Made by a program: the position numbers and the translations under genes. This document shows positions 1-7,486 of a stretch of 38,263 nucleotides of DNA, in pieces. The stretch is taken from the NCBI GenBank assembly GCA_019314375.1, contig JAFCZJ010000030.1, positions 1 through 38,263 of the forward strand. Direction: 5' to 3'. Position 1 is the first letter of the stretch. The number at the start of each line of letters is the position of its first letter. The notes below the pieces were generated by a model. The model ran no database searches, was not told the origin of the DNA, and saw only the letters and a list, made by a program, of their open reading frames with translations. This stretch comes from Deltaproteobacteria bacterium (GTDB taxonomy: Bacteria; Myxococcota; B64-G9).

Positions 1-878
1 CATGCCAAGTCTCCGCAGGGATTGCTTGCGACGGCGCAGGCTCCGTCCCCGTCACAGGTCTCCAGTCCATCGCAGAAGGCCTCGTTGACGCATTCGGCCT
101 TGACGTCACTCCCGATGATCTGGTTCTGGCACTGGCCCTCCGTCGTGCATTCCTGGCACAGATCGCAGTCATCATCTCGGCTCAGATCATCGAGACACAA
201 ACCCGCCCCATTGCAGGCCTGGCAAATACCGCAGGGATCGCCCTGGGCCCGGTCGGCAGTCTGGCAGCCCAACGAAACGTCGCAGTCATTGACCGTGCAG
301 ACATTGCCATCGTCGCAATCTTCCACCAGGGAGTCATCGCTGCAGGTGCCATGAGCACAAACCGCCTGGCGCAACTGGCTTCCCATGCAGTACACCTGGC
401 CACAGGGCAGTCCATCCACCTCGGCTTGATGCAGGCAGCCCGAAGCATCGCAAGAATCCAAGGTGCAAGGGTTGCTATCGTCACAGTCGGCATCGCTGAC
501 GCAAGAAGTTGCGGCACTCACCCGCAAGACGACTCGCCGCGAAGACAGTTCACCGTCATTGACCTCAAGCGCGACCAAATAAAGCCCAGGGGTACCTGGG
601 ACCAAACTTGCCGTCTGCCGATCGCGTTCGGGCTGCCAATCGGCCGCGCCGTCGCTCGGTTCGCTCAACAGGTGCCACGCATAAGTCAGCACATCCCCGT
701 CGGGATCAAAACTGGCAGCCCCATCCAGAATAACCAAGCTCCCTACGCTCACCGAGCGATCCACGCCGGCCACGGCCACCGGGGCCCGATTGGGGCCCGT
801 CACATCGGGCGTGCAGGCAGATGTCAGAAAAACAAAAACCAGGGCCAAAACGAAACCACAATATAGGTGTCGAAGCAT
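1..878 (-). CDS. Cys-rich lipoprotein with PKD-like domain, C-terminus beyond the left edge
   Basis: The minus strand is open from an ATG at 878 to the left edge (about 292 codons visible) and is preceded by an AGGGAGGG ribosome binding site. The N-terminus is a lipoprotein signal ending in TSAC, with the lipidated Cys at about residue 22. Residues 30-120 read as a PKD/Ig-like domain (NRAPVAVAG near the start, SFDPDGDVLTYAW in the middle). From about residue 125 the protein is Cys-rich, with motifs such as CDDSNPCTLDSC and CDDGNVCTVNDC that are typical of surface proteins of Myxococcota and relatives. It starts 53 bases after the next minus-strand gene and is probably cotranscribed with it. 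The role is unknown; a cell-surface or outer-membrane location is inferred from the lipobox. Overlapping open frames on either strand have no recognisable protein and are taken as shadows. Confidence 0.8.
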   Translation of the reverse strand, partial: MLRHLYCGFVLALVFVFLTSACTPDVTGPNRAPVAVAGVDRSVSVGSLVILDGAASFDPDGDVLTYAWHLLSEPSDGAADWQPERDRQTASLVPGTPGLYLVALEVNDGELSSRRVVLRVSAATSCVSDADCDDSNPCTLDSCDASGCLHQAEVDGLPCGQVYCMGSQLRQAVCAHGTCSDDSLVEDCDDGNVCTVNDCDVSLGCQTADRAQGDPCGICQACNGAGLCLDDLSRDDDCDLCQECTTEGQCQNQIIGSDVKAECVNEAFCDGLETCDGDGACAVASNPCGDLA

Positions 879-898
879 TTTCCCTCCCTGGTAATATC

Positions 899-922
899 TA
901 CAAATACAAATACAAATACAAA
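899..922. repeat. Hexanucleotide tandem repeat TACAAA x4
   Basis: Four perfect copies of the six-base unit lie in the 53-base gap between the two Cys-rich lipoprotein genes, just upstream of the ribosome binding site of the edge gene. Copy number could vary by slippage and alter spacing or leader structure. That consequence is inference only. Confidence 0.85.
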
Positions 923-931
923 ACAAACGAA

Positions 932-3589
932 CTATCGAAGTCGGGTATCGTGGATGCAGCGGAAATGCAAAAAGTCCGTCGATTGATGGAAATCCGGTAT
1001 CGAGCCCTGGGTCCAAGTGGACTGCCCCGCTCCGCTCCAATAGGTCAAAGCGCTGGTCCGCCATACCGTAATCGCGTTGTACCAGACATCGGCCAAGCGG
1101 TTGTACTGGCCCGTACCGTTGGGCCAGCCGGCATGAATGAGCTGCATGGCCTGACGAAAATCAGGCAGGCCGCCGCCCACATGTCGGCATTCCTCGATGG
1201 CACCGGCCACATCCAGGGCCACCCGGTCGTAAGAGTCGGCGATCATGCCGTCGGAGCGATGGCAGGCTGCGTCGGGTGGGCCATAGCAGTTGCCCTCGCC
1301 CAAAACTTCACCCCGGCTGGAAGCCCAGATGCAGCGGAAATTGTGGTTTGCCCCCTCGGAATCCTGACCGCTGCCCCCGCCAGCCACCTGCACCAGAGCC
1401 CGATTGGCCGAGCTGGCCGTGGTGGAAAGAGTCCACAGCAAGTTGGTGTCGGTGGTGTTGCCGATGAAAGAGTGGGGATTGAACAAGGGATCGGAACCGT
1501 CGCCCGGATCAGGCCGATTGCGCACAGCCCAAACCTCGCTGGCATAGGGCAGCCTGCCGCCCAGATCTTCGCAGGTCTGCCGTGCCGAATCGAAAGTGGC
1601 GGGCAACCGTTCCAGGCCGTCCCAGGCATTACTCCAGTCGTCCACGATCTCCACGCCGTTGGCGTTGCCACTGGATGAACCATCCAAACTGCTGTTGCAA
1701 AAATACACGGCCCCATTCCACTGCACCACCTGGTTGGCTTGACAAACGGGCACATCCAGGCCGGGGGCACGCCAGACACAGCGATAAAGTTGCTCGGTCA
1801 AAGGGTCGAGGCCGGCAACAAGGACGCCACTTGGATACCAAGCCCCGCCATCGTCCTGAGGCCCGAAGACCAAGCTGTAAGGCAGTGGGTTCAGAAAAGG
1901 GACCCAAACCAAACTGGAAGTCCAACGGCCGCCTCCGCCCAGAAACGACCAACCTTCGTGAAGCAACTCGGCTGCCTCTATTACTTGCGGCAGTTCGCCG
2001 CCGCCGGCCCGGCAATCCTCCACCGCCGAGGCCAAATCAAGTGCCACCCGGTCAACCGCATCGCTCACCAGACTGGAGCGTCGAGCCGAGAAAGACAAAC
2101 AGCCGTCGGCACAAGTTGGATTGGCCTCGGGAAAACTCGCGGGACGCGCCAGACCGATGCAGCGAAAAGACTGCCTCCCCGTATGATCACTGTCCGTAAC
2201 CCAGCCGCCCCCAGGGTACCAGGAGGCCCGGTTGTTCACGTCCATTCGCACGGAAACGGGATAAATGCTTCCAATATTGCTGATGACATCTGCCGCCCAA
2301 AACCAGGTGGCCTCGTCCGGCTCAATCCCGGCGTGGATCATCTCGGCCCACTCCATGGCCGAAGGCAGGCTCCCTCCGTAAAAAGCGCATTCATTGCTGG
2401 CGGAGGTGTAGTCCAAGGCGATTCGGTCCTGGACATCCACATTCCACACACGCGCGTAAGACCAACAGGCGCTTCCGACCGGGCCATGGCAGCGGGCCTG
2501 GTCGAAACCGACCCCTTCTTCGTCAGGCCAAACGCAGCGAAATTTGGCCTGATGGGTCTCCTCAAAGTAAGTCATGTAGCCATCGCTCAGAGCCACCGCA
2601 ACTCGAGTGGGGCTGGCATGGTATGAACGAATATTGGTCCAGAGGAAGTTGCCGACCGTATCGTCGGACAGGTTCCCGGTGCCATCTGTAGCATTGTTGC
2701 GCCACAGCTCGGTCGCGGTGGGCAGTCGTCCACCCAGGCTCTCGCAGGTCGCCACGGCTTCGGCCCAGGTCTTTGCCGGGCGCTCTAATCCATCGAAAGT
2801 CTCACCCCAGACATCCACCACGGGAAAACCCTGGTAGTGGCCGCAGAAGGCCCAGACCCAACAACCATCGTCCGCGCAGTCCGTGAGGCCGTCACGATCG
2901 TTGTCCGATCCATCCGCACAGGCTCCCTGGCTTCCCTCACCCGCGTCGGCGTCGCAAAAAGTAAAGCCCTGACAACTTGGATCCACGCAGTCGGTCATGC
3001 CGTCTTCGTCGTTGTCCTGGCCATCGTCGCAGGCCGTGGGCGTGTTTTCCATACCTGGCAAACAAAAGGTGTAGCCCTGGCAATCGCTGTCATCGCAGTC
3101 GACGGCGTCATCACCATCATTGTCGTCACCATCCTGGCAAGCCTCGGCCGTGGTCTCACCGCCCGTACCGCCGCAGAAGGTGAAACCCGCGCAGCCCAAG
3201 TCATCGCAGTCGGTCTGACCATCTTCGTCATTGTCCACGCCATCCTGGCAGGTCACCGAGTCCAACTCGCTGCCGGCGCCCGCGCAAAACACAAAACCCT
3301 GACAATCGACGTCATCGCAGTCCGTGTCCCCGTCCTGATCATTGTCCTGGCCGTCGTCACAATCCGCGGCCGTGTTCTCAGTGGCCGGCGCGCAAAAAAC
3401 AAACCCCGCGCAATCGGAGTCGTCGCAATCCGTGTCCCCGTCCCCGTCGTTGTCCGAGCCATCCAGGCAGCGAGCCGACGTGGTCTCTCCCGGGTCGTAA
3501 GAATCGCCATCACCGCCACAGGATACGGCCATGGTCAAAACGCAAAGCAGGAAGGGGATGACCCACTTCAATCCGTTCTCGGTTTTCAT
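932..3589 (-). CDS. Large lipoprotein: six Asp/Cys repeats plus DUF1566-like modules
   Basis: 885 residues from the ATG at 3589, which has AAGGAG eight bases upstream. An upstream in-frame start would add 60 residues lacking signal-peptide character. The signal ends in AVSC (Cys24), so the protein is probably lipidated. Residues 41-249 hold six repeats of about 36 residues with the pattern C-x-DG-x-DND-x-DG-x-TDCDD-x-x-C, which looks like a calcium-binding acidic loop (inference). Residues 255-885 contain five modules that each run from C-x(3)-GG-x-LP to a closing F/Y-RC, resembling DUF1566 (Lcl C-terminal) domains. They come in two alternating types, one with FDGLERPA or WDGLERLP and one with DRVALD. 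No enzymatic motif is visible. A surface adhesin or binding role is a guess from family style. Confidence 0.82.
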   Translation of the reverse strand: MKTENGLKWVIPFLLCVLTMAVSCGGDGDSYDPGETTSARCLDGSDNDGDGDTDCDDSDCAGFVFCAPATENTAADCDDGQDNDQDGDTDCDDVDCQGFVFCAGAGSELDSVTCQDGVDNDEDGQTDCDDLGCAGFTFCGGTGGETTAEACQDGDDNDGDDAVDCDDSDCQGYTFCLPGMENTPTACDDGQDNDEDGMTDCVDPSCQGFTFCDADAGEGSQGACADGSDNDRDGLTDCADDGCWVWAFCGHYQGFPVVDVWGETFDGLERPAKTWAEAVATCESLGGRLPTATELWRNNATDGTGNLSDDTVGNFLWTNIRSYHASPTRVAVALSDGYMTYFEETHQAKFRCVWPDEEGVGFDQARCHGPVGSACWSYARVWNVDVQDRIALDYTSASNECAFYGGSLPSAMEWAEMIHAGIEPDEATWFWAADVISNIGSIYPVSVRMDVNNRASWYPGGGWVTDSDHTGRQSFRCIGLARPASFPEANPTCADGCLSFSARRSSLVSDAVDRVALDLASAVEDCRAGGGELPQVIEAAELLHEGWSFLGGGGRWTSSLVWVPFLNPLPYSLVFGPQDDGGAWYPSGVLVAGLDPLTEQLYRCVWRAPGLDVPVCQANQVVQWNGAVYFCNSSLDGSSSGNANGVEIVDDWSNAWDGLERLPATFDSARQTCEDLGGRLPYASEVWAVRNRPDPGDGSDPLFNPHSFIGNTTDTNLLWTLSTTASSANRALVQVAGGGSGQDSEGANHNFRCIWASSRGEVLGEGNCYGPPDAACHRSDGMIADSYDRVALDVAGAIEECRHVGGGLPDFRQAMQLIHAGWPNGTGQYNRLADVWYNAITVWRTSALTYWSGAGQSTWTQGSIPDFHQSTDFLHFRCIHDTRLR
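2843..3469 (-). repeat. Six Asp/Cys-rich protein repeats (coding)
   Basis: Six tandem units of about 36-37 codons encode the DND-x-DG pattern with conserved Cys pairs. The units are diverged at DNA level, so this is an old protein repeat rather than a recent slippage product. Confidence 0.8.
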
Positions 3590-3742
3590 GTCGACAACTC
3601 CTTCTCGTCGGTCCGTTCCTCTTAACGGGGAGCGGATTTTTCTGAATTTGTAACAATAGCCGATCATTCCCTGAGAATCCACCATTCGAGGCCAGTCTTG
3701 CGCCCAGAGCACGGCAGACGCTATGATTTGTACGAGATCGAG

Positions 3743-3749
3743 AAGGAGG
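3743..3749 (+). promoter_or_regulatory. Shine-Dalgarno AAGGAGG that sets a GTG start
   Basis: AAGGAGG lies six bases before GTG 3756. It favours this GTG over the ATG at 3723, which has no ribosome binding site and would add 11 residues that do not belong to the fold. Confidence 0.7.
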
Positions 3750-3755
3750 AAAGCC

Positions 3756-4505
3756 GTGAGCTTGATCAAAACGAGTCAGGGCCCAATTTGGGCCGAACAA
3801 CATGGCGATGGCCCACCCCTCTTATTGCTGCATGCCGACGGATCCTCGGGCTTGGAGTTCGAACCGATCTGTGAAGAACTGGGGCAAGACTTTCGCGTCA
3901 TGTGCTTGGATTTTCCCGGCTGCGGCCGATCACCGCGCCGGGCTTTCTCGCCGGCCTATTACAAAGAGAACGCCAAGGCCGCCCGGGATCTACTGGACCA
4001 CTGGAGTCCCAGCCGACCCAGTTGGATCATCGGCAACGGAGGCGGCGCCATCACGGCGCTCTGGTTGGCCCTCCTGAAACCCGATCAAGTAGCCGGCGTG
4101 GTGGCAGACAGTTTCGACGAATTCTACGATGCGGCAAGCAATGAGGAATTGCAGGCCGAACCCAGCAAAGAGTTGCAAGCTTTCTGGCTACGCATGAACG
4201 GAGAAGACTGGCCCCTCGTCATCGAAGAACTACAACGTGTCTTTGCCAATTTCGCCGAGCAAGAGCGCTCGGTCTTCGATTGGCGCCTGGAAGAAGTAGG
4301 CTGCCCGGTTTTGCTGACCGGCTCGCGGCGGGATCCCATCATTCCCGAGGCCGGCAAGCGCAAGCTGGCCGTCGTCGAACAACTCAAACGAGGCCAACTC
4401 TTGCTTTATCCTGAAGGTGACCACCCCACCATGTGGAGCCAACGCGAGCGATTCTGGCCCGACGCCCTGGCCTTCATCGCGAGCCACCAATCGACCAATC
4501 CATGA
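3756..4505 (+). CDS. Alpha/beta-hydrolase-fold protein lacking the nucleophile serine
   Basis: 249 residues from a GTG start with a strong ribosome binding site. The alpha/beta-hydrolase layout is clear: strand LLLLHADGS (22-30), DFPGCGRS (52-59), the nucleophile elbow region IIGNGGGA (91-98), acid LLTGSRRDP with Asp193, and GDHPTMW with His223. The elbow normally reads G-x-S-x-G; here it is G93-N-G95-G-G97, so Gly occupies the nucleophile position while the acid and His remain. Family members without the Ser, such as NDRG proteins, are non-enzymatic, so this may bind a ligand or partner. The stop overlaps the start of the thioesterase gene in an ATGA arrangement, which implies cotranslation and a possible link to acyl-chain metabolism. 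Fold assignment is confident; loss of hydrolase activity is inferred. Confidence 0.8.
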   Translation: MSLIKTSQGPIWAEQHGDGPPLLLLHADGSSGLEFEPICEELGQDFRVMCLDFPGCGRSPRRAFSPAYYKENAKAARDLLDHWSPSRPSWIIGNGGGAITALWLALLKPDQVAGVVADSFDEFYDAASNEELQAEPSKELQAFWLRMNGEDWPLVIEELQRVFANFAEQERSVFDWRLEEVGCPVLLTGSRRDPIIPEAGKRKLAVVEQLKRGQLLLYPEGDHPTMWSQRERFWPDALAFIASHQSTNP

Positions 4506-5272
4506 CCCAGGCTTTCTCCATCCGCTTGCCCATCCGCTACGAAGACTCGGACCACAGGGGCAAGCTCAAACCCCTTGCCCTGCTGGCGGCCATGCAGGAA
4601 GCAGCCATCTTGCACTCCGAGTCACTGGGGCGGGGCTTTACGTGGTTGTTTTCCAGGAACTGGGCATGGATGCTGGTGCAAACCCGAATCGAAATGCTGG
4701 ACTGGCCCGAGTGGAGGCAAGAGATCACGGTGCGCACCTGGCCCAGCGAGATGAGGCTCATGCTCTCGGTGCGCGAGTTCGAAGTCCTCGTCGGTGAGCA
4801 CCTCGTGGCCCGGGCCAGCACCCTTTGGGCTTTCTTCGACAGAGAGCGAAAACGAGTCATGAGGGTGCCCGAAGAGGTGTCTCAAGCCTATGTCATCAAT
4901 CCACGCCGTGCTTTGGACATTAAATTCGTACGGCCCAAGGGCCTCAGCGAACAAGCTGCATGGGTACACAGGCAAACCCGGCGCGTCCGCATCGGAGACA
5001 TTGACTCCAACCAGCACGCAAACAACCTGCGTGTGGTGGACTGGCTTCTAAACAGCCTGCCCGACAAGCACCTGGCCACACACCGGCTCAAAGGCTTGGA
5101 CATCCGCTACATCGCGGAAATGCGCCAGGGTCAGGTCCTCCGCCTGCATCACGAAGCCTTTGACGAAGGAAAGCAAATCCACCATTGGATAGAACGAGCC
5201 GATGGACCCATGGCCACAGCCGCCACCAGCCTCTGGGAGCCTCAGCCTTTGCTGGTCGGCGCTGAGGGCTGA
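4502..5272 (+). CDS. Acyl-ACP thioesterase (FatA-like, double hotdog)
   Basis: 256 residues from the ATG at 4502, overlapping the stop of the upstream hydrolase-fold gene by four bases. It has two hotdog halves. The first (about 5-120) contains YEDSDHRGKLKP and the helix AMQEAAILHSESLG. The second (about 155-250) contains GDIDSNQHANN, where Asp168, Asn170 and His172 match the D-x-N-x-H catalytic motif of PF01643 acyl-ACP thioesterases, followed by a Trp-containing helix (VVDWLLNS). The family releases free fatty acids from acyl-carrier protein in the cytoplasm. The last 31 bases overlap the convergent pcnB gene tail to tail. A 4-hydroxybenzoyl-CoA-type thioesterase is a less likely alternative because those are single-hotdog proteins. 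Confidence 0.85.
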   Translation: MTQAFSIRLPIRYEDSDHRGKLKPLALLAAMQEAAILHSESLGRGFTWLFSRNWAWMLVQTRIEMLDWPEWRQEITVRTWPSEMRLMLSVREFEVLVGEHLVARASTLWAFFDRERKRVMRVPEEVSQAYVINPRRALDIKFVRPKGLSEQAAWVHRQTRRVRIGDIDSNQHANNLRVVDWLLNSLPDKHLATHRLKGLDIRYIAEMRQGQVLRLHHEAFDEGKQIHHWIERADGPMATAATSLWEPQPLLVGAEG

Positions 5273-6621
5273 AAGGCTGGTTTGCGTCGGCGGCCCCCAT
5301 GGCGGCGGCGAGGGGGGCGCTTCTTTCTTTCCGAAGCAGCTTGCCCATCGCCCAGAGTCCCCTTGAGATTGGGGCTTCTGTTGGCAGATCGCATCAGGGT
5401 CTTGCGCATATGGGCTAGTTTTCGACGATCCTTGCCCGTGGCCCGAACATAGAGCTCGAAAAGGTCCAGAATCTCAGGAAAGTCGTTGCGGCGAAGCAGG
5501 CCCTTGGGGATGGAGGCGTTGGTGCGCAGCTTAACCAGGCGTTTCTGACCGGCCAGGATTTGCTGGATACGCTCTGACTCCCATTTGGGCAGACGAATGC
5601 GCTCGACCCAGGGCCGCACCATGGCGCGGGCCACTTCACCTACGGCCTTGGTTTCAAATTGGAGACCGTAGCCTTCACCCGCGCAAGCCGCGGCATCCAG
5701 AACCGGATGCAAGACCAGGCCGGCCAAGAGCACCGAGTTGGTCAACATGTCCCTGTCGCCGAGCTTGTCGAGTGCCCGCAGGTATGCCCAAAGCCCGACC
5801 CCCGGCTCCCGCTCCTCTCCCCGCTCGGGAGAACGGGCCAAATAATGGGCCACCTCCGGCAAAAGGACCTCCATCACACCGCTCTCCCATAACAAGCGAA
5901 AAGAGGCCTCGGCGGCTCCAGAACGCAACATGCGCTGAATTTCTTCCAATAAACGAGGCGGCGCGGCCTTCTTCAGCTCTTCTCGGTAGTCACAAATAGC
6001 CCGCCAGGTTTCCTCATCCATGCAAAAATCCAAGCGAGCGGCGAACTTGATCGCCCGCAAGATGCGCACCGGGTCCTCTTGCACCCGGATGGACGGCTGA
6101 CCGATGAAGCGCAGCTTGCGCTCCACCAAATCTTCCAACCCGTCGGTATAATCGATGAGCTGCTTGGCCACCGGATCGTAGAAAAGAGCATTGATGGTGA
6201 AGTCACGCCGAAAGGCATCCGCCCGCTCGTCGCCGAATTCGTTGTCCGACCGAATCAACAAATCGCCTTCGGGGTTCTGCCGCAACTCGGCCCGAAAGGT
6301 GGCCGTTTCGATGATCTTGCCCTGAAAGTGAATATGGGCCAGACGAAAGCGACGCCCGATGAGCCGACAGTTGCGGAAAACCTTGCGAATCTCGTTGGGT
6401 TTGGCCGATGTCGCCACATCGAAGTCCTTGGGGCTTCGCTTGAGTAAGAGATCCCTCACGCAGCCACCCACCAGATAAGCCAAATGCCCGAAACGCTGCA
6501 AACGTCGAACGACCTTCAACGCATCTGCGTCGATCTGGGAAGGGGTGATGGACCGGCTGGGGATGACCGCCGGTTCCTGGCATACTTGGTTGTCTTCACG
6601 CTCGGATGCAGATGCCGTCAT
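5242..6621 (-). CDS. pcnB: Poly(A) polymerase PcnB (class II nucleotidyltransferase)
   Basis: 459 residues from ATG 6621. ATG 6642 would add seven residues; neither has a good ribosome binding site, and the long upstream extension is rejected because it crosses the divergent control region of radC. The Pol-beta-type head has LVGGCVRDLLL (50-60) and the metal-binding pair DFD (Asp66/Asp68). NCRLIGRRFRLAHIHF (84-99) is the signature that separates bacterial poly(A) polymerases from CCA-adding enzymes. RRDFTINALFY and the RNA-binding helices follow. The protein ends in a strongly basic Arg/Lys tail (KKRPPRRRHGGRRR) likely to contact RNA. It adds 3' poly(A) tails to RNA and so promotes decay. It converges on the thioesterase gene with a 31-base overlap of the 3' ends. 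Confidence 0.9.
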   Translation of the reverse strand: MTASASEREDNQVCQEPAVIPSRSITPSQIDADALKVVRRLQRFGHLAYLVGGCVRDLLLKRSPKDFDVATSAKPNEIRKVFRNCRLIGRRFRLAHIHFQGKIIETATFRAELRQNPEGDLLIRSDNEFGDERADAFRRDFTINALFYDPVAKQLIDYTDGLEDLVERKLRFIGQPSIRVQEDPVRILRAIKFAARLDFCMDEETWRAICDYREELKKAAPPRLLEEIQRMLRSGAAEASFRLLWESGVMEVLLPEVAHYLARSPERGEEREPGVGLWAYLRALDKLGDRDMLTNSVLLAGLVLHPVLDAAACAGEGYGLQFETKAVGEVARAMVRPWVERIRLPKWESERIQQILAGQKRLVKLRTNASIPKGLLRRNDFPEILDLFELYVRATGKDRRKLAHMRKTLMRSANRSPNLKGTLGDGQAASERKKRPPRRRHGGRRRKPAFQPSAPTSKG

Positions 6622-6789
6622 GGGGGGCCGAGCCTGGCACATGGCCGAAAAAAAGGCAAGGGTGCTCGGAAATCGGACACATGAAATCCCAAAACAAAAC
6701 CCAATATCCTTATATAACAATACGCTAGGAAAAGTGGAGTTCTCCGGCACGACCATTGCTGTAGGTAAAAGGAGGAGGATCGACCACGG

Positions 6790-7392
6790 ATGGACGAGCA
6801 AAGCAAACCTGACCATGAGTTGCTCAGCTGCCTTTTGAAATTGCCCGCTTCCCATTGCCTGGCCTTGCTTGAAACCAGCGCGGGACTCAGCAACTTGACC
6901 CGCAAAACCAAGGAAGAATTGACCTCCATGCCCGGCCTTGGAGTCGTCTTGAGTGAACGACTCTTGGCGGCCTTCGAACTGGGAAGAAGGGCCGCCGTGC
7001 CCAGTCCAGACCCAAGCCACAGCCTGGCCTCGGCCCGGGACGTGGCAGAATGGTTCCGCTGTCGACTGCAAGCCCGCAGCCGCGAGAGCTTCCATGTGCT
7101 CTTGCTGGATGGACGCAATCGGCCCAAACGGCACATCACCGTGGCCGAAGGTTCATGGAACGCCTGCCCCCTGGATCCCAAGCTGCTCTTCTCCGCCTGC
7201 CTGCGCCATGCATGCCCAAGCATCATCCTGGTACACAACCACCCCTCTGGAGACCCCCAGCCCAGCCGAGACGACATCAAACTAACCGAACGCCTGGTCA
7301 AAGCGGGTCGTCTCCTGGGTATCCGAATTCTGGATCATCTCGTGGTTGGCCGCGAAGGCTATTGCTCCCTGGCCGAAGCCGGCCTTATGTAA
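6790..7392 (+). CDS. radC: RadC-like JAMM domain protein
   Basis: 200 residues, ATG preceded by GGAGGAGG at 6771-6778 (spacing 11, rather long). A shortened N-terminus is followed by a helix-hairpin-helix-like segment (MPGLGVVLSERLLAAFELG, 47-65) and the JAMM/MPN domain. The metal motif H-x-H-x7-S-x2-D is complete: His149, His151, Ser159, Asp162 within VHNHPSGDPQPSRDD. It is some 20 residues shorter than typical RadC because the front of the N-terminal domain is reduced. The biochemical role of RadC proteins is not settled; older DNA-repair claims are disputed. It is divergent from pcnB and stands 94 bases upstream of the porin-like gene, which has its own promoter candidate. Confidence 0.85.
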   Translation: MDEQSKPDHELLSCLLKLPASHCLALLETSAGLSNLTRKTKEELTSMPGLGVVLSERLLAAFELGRRAAVPSPDPSHSLASARDVAEWFRCRLQARSRESFHVLLLDGRNRPKRHITVAEGSWNACPLDPKLLFSACLRHACPSIILVHNHPSGDPQPSRDDIKLTERLVKAGRLLGIRILDHLVVGREGYCSLAEAGLM

Positions 7393-7421
7393 GAATCCCC
7401 TGGATTCACTCGCCACCAGGC

Positions 7422-7450
7422 TTGACAGAGCTGCCCAGCACCGATAAAAG
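7422..7450 (+). promoter_or_regulatory. Sigma70-type promoter candidate for the porin-like gene
   Basis: TTGACA (7422-7427), a 17-base spacer, then TAAAAG (7445-7450), 37 bases before the ATG at 7487. The -35 box is perfect; the -10 matches 4 of 6. The acs promoter candidate has the same form (TTGACA, 17 bases, TACAAG). Confidence 0.5.
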
Positions 7451-7486
7451 CAGCGTGATCTAACCAAACCACAAGGAGCAGAACGA

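Noticed and set aside
351..866. Open plus-strand frame of 171 codons
   Set aside because: It is the complement of the lipoprotein gene 1-878, lacks family features, and its composition is that of a shadow frame.
1739..2626. Open plus-strand frame of 295 codons opposite the large lipoprotein
   Set aside because: The minus frame has a signal peptide and repeated modules; the plus frame has no recognisable domain.
6622..7134. N-terminal extension of PcnB to 7134
   Set aside because: It would run antisense through radC and its control region; homology starts near residue 25 of the shorter protein.
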